Below, one piece after another: positions 9,701-18,855 of a stretch of DNA of 64,000 nucleotides. Location of the stretch: positions 186,001 through 250,000 of the forward strand of contig NZ_UFTA01000002.1 of the NCBI RefSeq assembly GCF_900445265.1. Direction: 5' to 3'. How positions within the stretch are numbered: position 1 is the stretch's first letter; each line of letters begins with the position of its first letter. The stretch is from Anaerococcus octavius. Lineage in GTDB: Bacteria; Bacillota; Clostridia; Tissierellales; Peptoniphilaceae. The translations under genes and the position numbers were made by a program. A model generated the notes under the pieces. It did no database searches and was not told the DNA's origin. It worked only from the letters and a program-made list of their open reading frames with translations.

Positions 9701-10500
9701 TGGGACTTGCTGCAAGAACTATGGGATGGAAAGTTGCAACACCAGTATTTGATGGGGCAACAGATATAGAAATTGAAGATGCACTAGAAGAAGCATCACA
9801 AACTGCACCATACATTAATAAAACAGGAAAAATTGAACTACGTGATGGTAGAACAGGCGAAAGCTTTGAAAACCCAGTAACAGTTGGAGTTATGTATATG
9901 CTAAAACTTCACCACATGGTAGAAGAAAAAATTCACGCTAGATCAATAGGTCCATATTCACTAGTAACCCAACAACCACTAGGCGGTAAGGCACAATTTG
10001 GTGGACAAAGATTTGGGGAAATGGAAGTTTGGGCATTAGAAGCTTATGGAGCAAGCCACACCTTACAAGAAATCTTAACTGTAAAATCAGATGATGTTAC
10101 AGGACGTGTAAAAACATATGAAGCCATTGTAAAAGGTGAAAATATTCCAGAACCAGGTACACCAGAATCATTTAAAGTACTAGTAAAAGAATTGCAATCC
10201 CTTGCCTTAGATGTTGAGCTTTTAGACAATGAAGGAAGTGTCATTGAGTTAAAAGAAAATGTCGAAGAACAAGATAGATTTAGTCAAGTAGATAAAATAG
10301 ATGCATCAAAAATTAAATCCCAAACCAGATCTTTAACACAAAACCCAAGTGAAGAAGTTTCAAACACAAATACAAAACAAACTGCTGTAAAAGATGAAGA
10401 AAATGTTGAAAGCAGTGATGATATCCTAAAAGATAGTGATCTTGAAACAAAATATGAAGAATCTAATAGCGAAGGATTTAGTATCGAAGAATTAGAATAG
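6709..10500 (+). CDS. rpoB: DNA-directed RNA polymerase subunit beta
   Basis: A 1263-residue core polymerase subunit. The rifampicin pocket near residues 490-520 reads [20 protein letters not shown] with SALGPGGL following. The usual Asp, His and Ser resistance positions are wild-type, so susceptibility is predicted. [12 protein letters not shown] near residue 944 and [16 protein letters not shown] near the end are diagnostic. After the conserved C-terminus there is an acidic, low-complexity tail of about 90 residues ending in FSIEELE, longer than in B. subtilis. The start ATG follows AAGGAG. rpoC starts 8 bases after the stop. Confidence 0.99.
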   Translation: MAQYHNEMFGRTERVSFSKFPQVLDLPNLLKVQKDSYEWFLNEGLGEILEDISPIEDYNGNLILEFVGYEFDDETKYTIQETKYKDTTYSRDLKVKARLINKETEEVKEQEVFMGDFPMMTDSATFVINGAERVIVSQLVRSPGVYYAEETDKSGDKLYSSTVIPNRGAWIEFDTDASHTVNVRLDRTRKLPATTLVRALLFENDDEIINALGDTKHLRTTLEKENSETSEEALIEIYRKLKPGDPASLESSQNLINNLLFDDRRYDLAKVGRYKYNLKLALWPRIEGRVAAIDVIDSETGELFIKEGETIDRTTAIAIENAGINTVDIKKIDNDGEDQVLRIVGNHFVDITSFEELEDVDYDVDEFSEKVYYPVMREILDQYDNAEDILNAMNARKKELAPKNITKADLLAIVNYQFNLFEGIGEVDDIDHLGNRRVRGVGELLQNQFRVGLARMERVVRERMTTQDPDLATPQGLINIKPVTAVIKEFFGSSQLSQFMDQTNPMSELTHKRRLSALGPGGLSRDRAGVEVRDVHDSHYGRICPIETPEGPNIGLITSLTTYARINKYGFIETPYRVVKEGGVVTDEIDYLTADTEDNYIIAQANEPLDEEDRFINERVSGRGLNGENDIYPREKIQYMDVSPQQIVSVGASLIPFLENDDSTRALMGANMQRQAVPLLKAEAPIIATGIEHRAAKDSGVCVVSKNAGEVVYVGDNHIKVKRDSDGEIDSYELLKFVRANQGTTINQRPLVKLGDKVQANEILADGPSTQNGELALGKNILIAFTTWEGYNFEDAMLLNEQLVIDDVLTSVHIEEHECEARETKLGAEEITKDIPNVGEDMKKDLDENGVIRIGAEVKSGDILVGKVSPKGETELSPEERLLRAIFGEKAREVRDTSLKVPHGEEGIVVDVKEYNKKDGDELSPGVNKVIRVYVATKRKIMVGDKMCGRHGNKGVVSRILPREDMPFLPDGTPVQICLNPLGIPSRMNLGQVLEVHMGLAARTMGWKVATPVFDGATDIEIEDALEEASQTAPYINKTGKIELRDGRTGESFENPVTVGVMYMLKLHHMVEEKIHARSIGPYSLVTQQPLGGKAQFGGQRFGEMEVWALEAYGASHTLQEILTVKSDDVTGRVKTYEAIVKGENIPEPGTPESFKVLVKELQSLALDVELLDNEGSVIELKENVEEQDRFSQVDKIDASKIKSQTRSLTQNPSEEVSNTNTKQTAVKDEENVESSDDILKDSDLETKYEESNSEGFSIEELE

Positions 10501-10508
10501 GGAGATTT

Positions 10509-13500
10509 ATGAGCGAATTAACACAATTTGACGGGATGAGGATGAAAATCGCATCCCCTGAAAAAATCAGATCCTGGTCTCATGGGGAAGTAAAAAAGCC
10601 TGAGACAATAAATTATAGAACCCTTAAGCCGGAAAAAGATGGTCTATTTTGTGAAAAAATCTTTGGACCAACCAAAGACTACGAATGTTCTTGTGGAAAG
10701 TACAAGAGAATTAGATATAAAGGCGTAGTTTGCGAAAAATGTGGTGTAGAAGTTACAAAAGCAAAAGTACGTCGTGAAAGAATGGGTCACATAGAACTTG
10801 CAGCTCCTGTAAGTCATATTTGGTATTTTAAAGGAATTCCATCAAAAATGGGATTACTTTTAGATATGAGTCCTAGAATACTTGAAAAAATTCTTTATTT
10901 TGCATCATACGTAGTAATCAATCCTGGCGAATCAGGCTTTGCTTTTAAAGAAGAAATATCAGAAACTCAATACCAAGAAGCCATCGAACTACACCCAGAT
11001 GACTTAGAATTTCATGCAGCAATGGGTGCTGAAGCTGTAAAGGAACTTCTTGCTAGCATTGACCTAGAAAAAGAATATAGCTTGCTTTTAAAGGAATTGG
11101 AAGAATCTACAGGCCAAAAAAAAGTTAGAATTTCAAGACGTCTAGAAGTTGTCGATGCCTTTATGACAAGTGGTAACCGTCCAGAATGGATGATTTTAGA
11201 TGTACTTCCAGTTATGCCACCAGAACTAAGACCAATGGTACAACTTGAAGGTGGTAGATTTGCTACATCTGATTTAAATGATCTATATAGACGTGTTATA
11301 AATAGAAATAACAGATTAAAAAGACTTTTAGACATTGGAGCACCAGAAATTATTGTTCGTAACGAAAAAAGAATGCTTCAAGAAGCTGTTGATGCTCTAA
11401 TAGATAATGGTCGCCGTGGCCGTGCAGTAACTGGTGCCTCAAATAGAAATATGAAATCACTATCTGACTTATTAAAAGGTAAATCAGGTAGATTTAGACA
11501 AAACTTACTTGGTAAACGTGTAGACTACTCAGGTCGTTCAGTAATTGTAGTTGGTCCAGACCTTAAATTTAACCAATGTGGTTTGCCACAAGAAATGGCA
11601 TTAGAATTATTTAAGCCATTTATAATGAATAAAGTAGTAGACCGTGGTATGGCTCATAATTTAAAATCTGCTAAAAAAATGGTAGAAAAAAAAGATCCTA
11701 GAGTTTATGATGTCCTTGAGGAAGTTATAAAAGACCATCCAGTTTTGCTAAATCGTGCTCCGACACTGCACAGACTTGGTATCCAATCTTTTGAACCAGT
11801 TCTAGTAGAGGGGAAAGCTATTAAACTTCATCCACTTGCATGTAACGCATTTAATGCTGATTTTGATGGGGATCAAATGGCTATCCACTTACCATTATCA
11901 AATGAAGCACAAATTGAAGCTCGTCTTTTAATGATGTCTACAAATAATATCTTAGGTTTAAAAGACGGTAAACCTATCACAACTCCTTCTCAAGATATGG
12001 TACTAGGTGCCTATTATCTAACTACTATTAAAGAGGGTGCCAAAGGTGAAGGAATGGTATTTGAATCTACTAATGAGATGAAAAAAGCTCTTTTAACTGG
12101 AGATGTAGAATATCAAACAAGAGTAAGCGTTAGAGTTAAGAAAGATAATGAAGATCCAGGAAAAATTGTTGAATCATCAGTAGGTAGATTTATCTACAAT
12201 GAAGGTATTCCACAAGATTTAGGATATGTAAATAGAAAAGAAGATCCATATTCACTAGAAATTAATCAAGTAGCAGATTCTGGAGTATTAAAAGACATTG
12301 TAGATAGATGTTTTAGAAAGCATGGTAATATTAAAACTGCAGAAGTGCTTGACTATATAAAACAAACAGGATATAAATATTCAACACTTTCAGGTTTGAC
12401 TGTATCTATGGCAGACGTTAATATTCCAAAAGCTAAATGGGATATTATAGCAGATGCAGATGCGGAAGTAGATAATTACGAAAAATTATACAGACGTGGT
12501 CTTATAACAGATGACGAAAGGTATGAAAAAGTTATCGATATTTGGAGAGAAACTACAGATAAAGTAACAGAAGCTCTACTAACTGACCTACGCAGTGATA
12601 ATAATATCAAAATATTTGCTGATTCTGGTGCCCGTGGTTCTACAAACCAAATCAGACAGCTAGGTGGTATGCGTGGACTTATGAGTCAGGCAGATGGTAA
12701 AACAATCGAAATCCCAGTAAAAGCAAATTTCCGTGAAGGACTTTCAGTACAAGAATACTTTATTTCTTCTCACGGTTCTCGTAAGGGACTTACAGATACA
12801 GCTCTAAGAACTGCCGATTCAGGTTATCTAACACGTAGAATGGTAGATATTTCTCAAGATGTAATTGTAACAGAAGATGACTGCCATACACATGGATATG
12901 TAGAAGCTTATGAATTTAAAGATGGTAACGAATTAGTAGAAAATCTTTATACACGTATAGTTGGACGTACATCATTTGAAGATGTAAAAGATGAAAACGG
13001 TGAAATATTAGCTAAAAAAGACCAATTAATCGATGAAGATACAGCAGAAAAAATTGTAGCTGCTGGAGTAAAAAAAGTTAAACTTCGTTCAGTATTAGAA
13101 TGTAGATCAAAACAAGGCGTTTGTGCAAAATGCTACGGACGTAATCTTGCTACTGGTAAACCAGTAAATATAGGTGAAGCAGTAGGAATTATTGCCGCTC
13201 AATCAATAGGTGAACCGGGTACACAGCTTACAATGAGGACCTTCCACTCAGGTGGTATAGCAGGTGTAGGAATCACATCAGGTCTTCCTAGGGTTGAAGA
13301 GTTATTTGAAGCACGTAAACCAAAAGGTCTTGCTTATATAGCAGAAAATAGTGGTACAGTAAGTCTTATTCAAAACGAAAAGAAAACAGATGTAGAAATT
13401 GAATCAGAAGATGGACACGTACACAAATACAATATTCCATTTGGTTCTAGATTATTAGTTAAAGATGGAGATGTTGTAGAAAAAGGTGCTCAACTAACAG

Positions 13501-14072
13501 AAGGTTCCCTAGATCCACACGATGTATTAAATGTACTAGGTAAGGTAGGGGTACAAAACTACATTACAAAAGAAGTACAGAAAGTATATAGGATCCAAGG
13601 TGTAGAAATAGACGATAGGCACATAGAAGTTATAGCCCGTCAAATGCTTAAAAAAGTAAAAATTGATGAATCAGGTGATACAGAATTCTTACCAGGAAGC
13701 CTACAAGAAAGACGTGAAGTTGACTTCATAAATGAAAAATTGATTGAAGAAGGCAAAGAACCTGCAGAATATACACAAGAACTTCTTGGTATAACAAAAG
13801 CATCACTTGCTACAGATTCTTGGCTATCTGCAGCAAGCTTCCAAGAAACAACAAGAGTTCTTACAGATGCATCTATAAAAGGAAAAGTAGATGACCTAAT
13901 GGGTCTAAAAGAAAATATCATCATAGGTAAACTTATACCAGCAGGTACAGGTATGAAACGCTACAATGATGTAGAAATAGACTATGAAACAAAAGATCTT
14001 GAAGATGCACAAATTGCTTTAAATATGGAATCTTTAGAAGAATCTGAGAATGAAGAACAAATGCAAAATTAA
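10509..14072 (+). CDS. rpoC: DNA-directed RNA polymerase subunit beta'
   Basis: A 1187-residue catalytic subunit. The N-terminal zinc site is CSCGKYK...CEKCGVEV near residues 60-78. The catalytic Mg-binding loop [14 protein letters not shown] lies near 448. The trigger-loop region [11 protein letters not shown] is near 910, and a second zinc site [14 protein letters not shown] precedes it. Length is normal for Firmicutes. The ATG follows GGGAG, 8 bases after rpoB, so the two are co-translated from one mRNA. A terminator follows immediately; str genes do not, unlike the usual order. Confidence 0.99.
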   Translation: MSELTQFDGMRMKIASPEKIRSWSHGEVKKPETINYRTLKPEKDGLFCEKIFGPTKDYECSCGKYKRIRYKGVVCEKCGVEVTKAKVRRERMGHIELAAPVSHIWYFKGIPSKMGLLLDMSPRILEKILYFASYVVINPGESGFAFKEEISETQYQEAIELHPDDLEFHAAMGAEAVKELLASIDLEKEYSLLLKELEESTGQKKVRISRRLEVVDAFMTSGNRPEWMILDVLPVMPPELRPMVQLEGGRFATSDLNDLYRRVINRNNRLKRLLDIGAPEIIVRNEKRMLQEAVDALIDNGRRGRAVTGASNRNMKSLSDLLKGKSGRFRQNLLGKRVDYSGRSVIVVGPDLKFNQCGLPQEMALELFKPFIMNKVVDRGMAHNLKSAKKMVEKKDPRVYDVLEEVIKDHPVLLNRAPTLHRLGIQSFEPVLVEGKAIKLHPLACNAFNADFDGDQMAIHLPLSNEAQIEARLLMMSTNNILGLKDGKPITTPSQDMVLGAYYLTTIKEGAKGEGMVFESTNEMKKALLTGDVEYQTRVSVRVKKDNEDPGKIVESSVGRFIYNEGIPQDLGYVNRKEDPYSLEINQVADSGVLKDIVDRCFRKHGNIKTAEVLDYIKQTGYKYSTLSGLTVSMADVNIPKAKWDIIADADAEVDNYEKLYRRGLITDDERYEKVIDIWRETTDKVTEALLTDLRSDNNIKIFADSGARGSTNQIRQLGGMRGLMSQADGKTIEIPVKANFREGLSVQEYFISSHGSRKGLTDTALRTADSGYLTRRMVDISQDVIVTEDDCHTHGYVEAYEFKDGNELVENLYTRIVGRTSFEDVKDENGEILAKKDQLIDEDTAEKIVAAGVKKVKLRSVLECRSKQGVCAKCYGRNLATGKPVNIGEAVGIIAAQSIGEPGTQLTMRTFHSGGIAGVGITSGLPRVEELFEARKPKGLAYIAENSGTVSLIQNEKKTDVEIESEDGHVHKYNIPFGSRLLVKDGDVVEKGAQLTEGSLDPHDVLNVLGKVGVQNYITKEVQKVYRIQGVEIDDRHIEVIARQMLKKVKIDESGDTEFLPGSLQERREVDFINEKLIEEGKEPAEYTQELLGITKASLATDSWLSAASFQETTRVLTDASIKGKVDDLMGLKENIIIGKLIPAGTGMKRYNDVEIDYETKDLEDAQIALNMESLEESENEEQMQN

Positions 14073-14085
14073 ATAATTTATAATT

Positions 14086-14126
14086 AACACCTTATGATTT
14101 TTGTAAAATTGTAGGGTGTTTTTTAT
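14086..14126 (+). terminator. rpoBC terminator
   Basis: AACACCTTA (14086-14094) pairs with TAGGGTGTT (14112-14120), followed by a T-run. It ends the rpoBC unit. Confidence 0.85.
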
Positions 14127-14160
14127 TTGGCAAAAAAAGCATAAAAAAATATAAAAAAAT

Positions 14161-14190
14161 TTTACAAATTATATAATTTAGCAGTATACT
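14161..14190 (+). promoter_or_regulatory. Promoter of the OPT transporter unit
   Basis: TTTACA (14161-14166), 18-base spacer, TATACT (14185-14190), about 45 bases before the start codon. Confidence 0.65.
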
Positions 14191-14235
14191 ATATTAAAGT
14201 ATTATATATTTTACTTATTATAAAAAGGAGTCATT

Positions 14236-16116
14236 ATGGAAAAGAAACCTGAAAAAAATGAACTAAGAGAATTTACGCCTTTGGCGATTATCTTAGGAGT
14301 CATTATTGCTATTGTTTTTGGTGCAGCCAATGCTTACTTGGGTCTTAGAGTAGGCCTTACCATATCAGCATCTATACCAGCTGCTGTTATTTCAATGGGT
14401 ATAGTAAGAAAAATTCTCAAAAGAGATTCTATTCTTGAAAACAATCTTGTTCAAACTATAGGTTCGGCAGGTGAATCACTTGCTGCAGGTGCAATTTTTA
14501 CCTTGCCAGCAGCATTTTTATGGGAAACAGAGTGGGGTGATAGTCACTATATCTCTTACTTAAATATCCTATTGTTGACTTTAATTGGGGGTATATTGGG
14601 AGTTATTTTTATGATTCCTTTAAGACGTGCCCTTATAGTTAAAGAAGATGGCGTTTTACCATATCCTGAAGGCAAAGCTTGTGCAGAAGTTTTAAAGGCA
14701 GGCGAAGAAGGCGGACAAGATTCAAGTGTTGTGTTTAAGGGCCTTGGATTAGCAGCTTTATATAAATTTTTGGCAAATGGACTAAAAATATTTCCAGAAG
14801 AAGTAAGTTATGAAATATCAGCTAAAAATTTTGCTGGAACTGCTGTAGGTTTTGATGCTCTACCTGCTTTAATGGGAGTAGGATATATAGTAGGACCAAA
14901 TATTTCTGCAATAATGTTATCAGGTGGTATACTTGCTTGGTTTGTACTTATGCCATTACTTCATGCTTTTGGTAGTACTGAACTGACTAATCTAGCACCA
15001 TCTGATTTGTGGTCAAACTACATAAGATATATAGGAGCTGGTGCGGTAGCCACAGGTGGAATTATTTCTTTAGTTAAATCCCTGCCTATGATTGTTAAAT
15101 CTTTTAAGGATTCAATTAGTGATTTAAAAAGCAGAGATGATAATAGTAACAGTGATAGATTAGATACTGATATTTCTTTTAAGGCATCAATTATATTAAT
15201 AATAATATCTGTGATTTTAATATTTTTAATGCCATCAACACCAGTTAATATTGTTGGTGCAATTATTATAGTTATATTTGGATTCTTCTTTGCTACTGTA
15301 TCATCAAGAATGGTTGGCATAATCGGTTCATCCAATAACCCGGTATCTGGAATGTCTATAGCTACTCTATTAATTGCTACTTTAATACTTAAAGCTACAG
15401 GATTAGTTGGACACGATGGAATGATAGCAGCGATTTCTATAGGAACAATCATATGTGTAATAGCAGCTATAGCAGGAGATTGTTCACAAGATTTAAAAAC
15501 AGGTTATATAGTAGGTGCAAGTCCTAAATATCAACAAATCGGTGAAATAATAGGTGTTTTAGCTTCTGCTTTGGCTATAGGTGGAATACTTTGGATATTA
15601 AATACATCAATAGGATTTGGTACTAAGGATTTACCAGCTCCTCAAGCTGTATTAATGAAAATGATAGTAGAAGGAGTAATGAATGGAAACCTTCCTTGGG
15701 ATTTAGTATTTATAGGTGCTGCTATTGCGATAATGATTGAATTGCTAGGTATAAGCGTACTACCTTTTGCTATAGGTCTTTACCTACCACTTAATACTTC
15801 TCTAGGAATAATGTTTGGTGGTGTCGTTAGACTAATAGTTGATAAATTAAAAATAGATAAAAAAAGCAAAAAAGATGCAGAAACAAAAGGAACATTATAT
15901 TCAGCAGGCCTTATAGCAGGTGAAGGAATAATGGGCATTATACTTGCAATATTTGCTATTATACCATCACATGGTAAAACTTTGGCAGATGCTATAAATA
16001 TATCTGACAAATTTAGCCTACCTCAAGAAGTTTCTATAGTATTATTTTTGGGATTAGCTGTACTTATTTATTCTAAGGCAAAATCAGTAATAAAGAAAGA
16101 AAAAGTAAATGCATGA
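14236..16116 (+). CDS. OPT family oligopeptide transporter
   Basis: A 626-residue polytopic membrane protein with about 14-16 hydrophobic helices. The N-terminus is characteristic of the bacterial OPT clade: ELREFTPLAIILGVII and FGAANAYLGLRVGLTISASI. SAGESLAAGAIFTLPA and GDCSQDLKTGYIVGASP are further conserved stretches. OPT proteins import oligopeptides or metal chelates by proton-coupled transport; the substrate here is unknown. AAAAGGAG precedes the ATG. The stop overlaps the PqqD-like gene by 8 bases, indicating coupled translation. Confidence 0.92.
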   Translation: MEKKPEKNELREFTPLAIILGVIIAIVFGAANAYLGLRVGLTISASIPAAVISMGIVRKILKRDSILENNLVQTIGSAGESLAAGAIFTLPAAFLWETEWGDSHYISYLNILLLTLIGGILGVIFMIPLRRALIVKEDGVLPYPEGKACAEVLKAGEEGGQDSSVVFKGLGLAALYKFLANGLKIFPEEVSYEISAKNFAGTAVGFDALPALMGVGYIVGPNISAIMLSGGILAWFVLMPLLHAFGSTELTNLAPSDLWSNYIRYIGAGAVATGGIISLVKSLPMIVKSFKDSISDLKSRDDNSNSDRLDTDISFKASIILIIISVILIFLMPSTPVNIVGAIIIVIFGFFFATVSSRMVGIIGSSNNPVSGMSIATLLIATLILKATGLVGHDGMIAAISIGTIICVIAAIAGDCSQDLKTGYIVGASPKYQQIGEIIGVLASALAIGGILWILNTSIGFGTKDLPAPQAVLMKMIVEGVMNGNLPWDLVFIGAAIAIMIELLGISVLPFAIGLYLPLNTSLGIMFGGVVRLIVDKLKIDKKSKKDAETKGTLYSAGLIAGEGIMGIILAIFAIIPSHGKTLADAINISDKFSLPQEVSIVLFLGLAVLIYSKAKSVIKKEKVNA

Positions 16117-16426
16117 TTTAGATAGGATTCCTCATAAGAATGTAGACTATGAATATGATCAAGATAATAAAAATTATATAATACTAATGCCCCATAAGGG
16201 GCTTAACCACAAGATAGCCCAAAAGTTTTTTAATAGACCAGAAATTACAAGGGTTAAGGTTAAAGGAATGGGTAACAAAGTTTGGGAGTCTATAAATGGA
16301 GAGAATACTATAAAAGATATTGGACAAATATTAAAGAGTGAATATAAAGATGAAGCTGAGCCTTTGTATGAACGACTTTGCTTATATCTTAATGGTTTAG
16401 AAAAAAATGATTTTATAAAATACTAA
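16109..16426 (+). CDS. PqqD-like protein
   Basis: A 105-residue protein resembling the PqqD/RRE fold: an N-terminal beta-rich half (NYIILMPHKG) and a C-terminal helical half with WESINGENTIKDIGQIL, the usual winged-helix signature of the family. PqqD-like domains bind peptides for radical SAM or other modifying enzymes. No such enzyme is nearby; its partner here appears to be the OPT transporter, whose gene it overlaps by 8 bases. A peptide-binding or coupling role is inferred. Family assignment is from pattern memory, not search. Confidence 0.65.
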   Translation: MHDLDRIPHKNVDYEYDQDNKNYIILMPHKGLNHKIAQKFFNRPEITRVKVKGMGNKVWESINGENTIKDIGQILKSEYKDEAEPLYERLCLYLNGLEKNDFIKY

Positions 16427-16455
16427 ACAAATAATATATTTTAAACTCAAAAAAC

Positions 16456-16497
16456 AAAAACCACTGCCTAATGAAAAATTATGGCAGTGGTTTTTTT
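16456..16497. terminator. Bidirectional terminator between OPT/PqqD and the reductase gene
   Basis: AAAAACCACTGCC pairs with GGCAGTGGTTTTT around a 14-base loop (16456-16496). T-runs exist on both strands, so it serves both convergent units. Confidence 0.93.
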
Positions 16498-16527
16498 ATT
16501 TTTTAGTAAAAATTACATAAATAATTT

Positions 16528-17565
16528 CTAGGCTAAAAAGGCATTAGCTTTTTTTAGTCCTTCAATGATTTCGAGATTTTGTAGACATATTTCTTCACAT
16601 TTACCACACTCTATGCATTCTATTGGACTTACTCCATTTTTTAGATAATCTTTATATTGCTTTCTGCTTTTTTTACTCTCATCATATAGGTAAGCATTAT
16701 TCCAAAGAGAGAAGACTTTAGGTATGTTAATTTCTACTGTGCAAGGTAAGCAGTACTCATAAGCAGTGCATCCTATTTGTTCTTTTAATTTATATATAAA
16801 AAGAGCCTTTTCATAAAAGTCTATATCATCTTTTGATAAAGAATTATAATCAACAGAGCTTGCCATATGAATGTTTTCTCTTATTTGATTCATATCATTC
16901 ATACCGCTTAAAACAGTCATAACATTATCTAGACTTAGAGGAAATTTTAAGGCCTCTTGAGCTGGACTTAAGTCTGTAAAATCTTTTAATAAATCTGATA
17001 TTTTTTCAGGAGGATTAGCTAAACGAGATCCCTTTATTGGCTCCATTATAGCAACCGATATGCCCATATCTTTTGCAAGTTTATATCCTTTTAATCCAGC
17101 TTGGTAATTAATATCTAGATAATTTAGCTTGATTTGACAAAAGTCCCAACCATAAGATTTTATAATTTTTTCAAAGGAAGAATATTCATCATGGAAAGAA
17201 AAACCAACATTTTTGACTAATCCTTTTTCCTTGATTTCATCTAAGAATTCAAATACACCTAAATCAACCATTTCATTAAACCTTTTAATATCTAAAGAAT
17301 GCAGCAGGTAGAAATCAAGATGGTCAGTTCTAAGATTTTCGAGATGTTCATTTAATAACTTATAGAAATCTTTCTTTTCTTTTACTAGCCAGCAAGGAAG
17401 CTTTGTTGTCAAATAAATTTTATCTCTTAGATTATTTGCTTCTAGAATTATTTTTGAAGAAGTTTCTTTATCGATTTTGCTGTTGTCATTATCTATAGTA
17501 TTAAATCTCATGCAAGCAAAACCTAATCTAGAAATATTTTCTCCGTTTAAATTATAGTATTTCAT
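16528..17565 (-). CDS. Aldo/keto reductase with internal deletion and C-terminal Fe-S region
   Basis: A 345-residue protein of the clostridial aldo/keto reductase family that carries a ferredoxin-like tail. After MKYYNLNGENISRLGFACMR, family members have about 27 residues carrying the catalytic Asp (NYFDTA) and Tyr (AYGYHGGESE). Here IDKETSSKII runs straight into EANNLRDKIYLTTK. The catalytic Lys (TTK) and His (LLH) remain. In the tail, CTAYEYCLPC has Tyr where the family has a cluster Cys (CTGCRYCMPC); CIECGKCEEIC is complete. The frame is open, so this is an in-frame loss. The enzyme is probably inactive or altered. The ATG has AAGGATAG upstream. Confidence 0.8.
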   Translation of the reverse strand: MKYYNLNGENISRLGFACMRFNTIDNDNSKIDKETSSKIILEANNLRDKIYLTTKLPCWLVKEKKDFYKLLNEHLENLRTDHLDFYLLHSLDIKRFNEMVDLGVFEFLDEIKEKGLVKNVGFSFHDEYSSFEKIIKSYGWDFCQIKLNYLDINYQAGLKGYKLAKDMGISVAIMEPIKGSRLANPPEKISDLLKDFTDLSPAQEALKFPLSLDNVMTVLSGMNDMNQIRENIHMASSVDYNSLSKDDIDFYEKALFIYKLKEQIGCTAYEYCLPCTVEINIPKVFSLWNNAYLYDESKKSRKQYKDYLKNGVSPIECIECGKCEEICLQNLEIIEGLKKANAFLA

Positions 17566-17651
17566 ATACTATCCTTTATAAATACAGTGCCATTTATATT
17601 GATTTTGTAATAAGTTCTATAACTTTTAATTGTAGAATTAAAAATGTAAGT

Positions 17652-17684
17652 AAAAATCAACCCTAATTGATTACTAGGGTTGAT
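17652..17684 (-). terminator. Terminator of the luciferase-like monooxygenase gene
   Basis: ATCAACCCTA (17656-17665) pairs with TAGGGTTGAT (17675-17684). On the minus strand the hairpin is followed by TTTTTAC, directly after the gene's stop. Confidence 0.8.
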
Positions 17685-17690
17685 ATAAAA

Positions 17691-18692
17691 TTAGTCAAAT
17701 ATTTCTTTTAGTGATTTATAAGTATTTATTCTATTATCTACTCCAAAAATAGGAGTGAAACATAGGATTTCATCTATATAAAACTCCTCTATTTCTTTTT
17801 CTAGAATATCGGCAACTTCTTGTTTACTGCCTTTGATTAGGAAATTATTATCATAACCTTTTTTTAGTATTGCTTGCTCATTTAGGCTAAAGTTGTAATC
17901 TTTAAGTTCTTCAGGATCAGTTACGCCATTGAATTCTCCATTATTTTGTTGAATATGGAAATATTCAAAAGATTTTCCTAAATATTCTAGTTCATCTTTA
18001 TCATCGCTTATAAGAATTTTATAAGATATAGATATGTACGGCTTATCCGCATAGATAGATGGCTTAAAGTCAGATCTATATTGTTTAAAGACTTCAGCAG
18101 GAGTTTCTACTAAGAAAAATTTAGCAAAAGAATAAGGCAATCCCCATTCAGCTGCCTTAGGAGCAGATTTACCTGTAGAGCCTAGCATCCATGGATTAAC
18201 CAATGATTCGTTATTTGTTGGTACCGCTTTTACAAACCTATATATAGGATCTTTTGGCTTTTTATCTTGCAAATAATCAAGGATAGTTTCTATTTCATCA
18301 TATAATTCAGGTGTTTTTTCATCAAATTTGTGGTTTAAAGCTCTTGTTTCAGATACTCCACATCCTGGAGCACGACCTATACCTAAGTCGACTCTGCCTG
18401 GTGCAAGTTCTGCCATAGTTTTAAATAATTCTGCTACCTTAAGTGGTGAATAATGCATTATCATGCAACCACCAGCACCTAAATGTATATTTTTTGTTAT
18501 TGGTAGAAAATAAGAAGAAATGATTTCTGGTGCCACAGCTAGTAAATTTTCGTAGTTATGGTGCTCAGCAAACCAATATCTATCATAACCCATTTCATCT
18601 AAGGTTAAAACTATTTTTTTAGTGTCTTCAAAGAATTCCTGGTTAGATTTGCCGTTTTCTCTTAACATTAAATCATGAACTCCAAGTTTCAT
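17691..18692 (-). CDS. LLM class flavin-dependent oxidoreductase
   Basis: A 333-residue luciferase-like (beta/alpha)8 flavoenzyme. Motifs typical of the MsnO8-type branch are visible: RYWFAEHHN near residue 40, HLGAGGCMIMHYSPLKVAE near 75-93, and GRVDLGIGRAPG near 100. LVNPWMLGSTGKSA follows in the middle. Such enzymes use reduced FMN; the substrate is unknown, and an oxygen-using role would be notable in an anaerobe. Start: ATG at 18692 preceded by GGAGG. An in-frame ATG 12 bases upstream lacks a ribosome site. Confidence 0.87.
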   Translation of the reverse strand: MKLGVHDLMLRENGKSNQEFFEDTKKIVLTLDEMGYDRYWFAEHHNYENLLAVAPEIISSYFLPITKNIHLGAGGCMIMHYSPLKVAELFKTMAELAPGRVDLGIGRAPGCGVSETRALNHKFDEKTPELYDEIETILDYLQDKKPKDPIYRFVKAVPTNNESLVNPWMLGSTGKSAPKAAEWGLPYSFAKFFLVETPAEVFKQYRSDFKPSIYADKPYISISYKILISDDKDELEYLGKSFEYFHIQQNNGEFNGVTDPEELKDYNFSLNEQAILKKGYDNNFLIKGSKQEVADILEKEIEEFYIDEILCFTPIFGVDNRINTYKSLKEIFD

Positions 18693-18855
18693 GCTTACCT
18701 CCAAAGTTATTTTTTATATAGTATTAGAACAATTATAACATAAATATACTCATCTTAGTAAAAAAATGTTATAATATTGCTTAACTTATTTTGCCTGATA
18801 ATATAGTAATTAATTATATTTCTTAAATAAAACTAAATATCATTAAAGGAAAATA

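Noticed and set aside
7091-9815. Minus-strand frames inside rpoB
   Set aside because: They overlap a certain, highly conserved gene and have no initiation signals.
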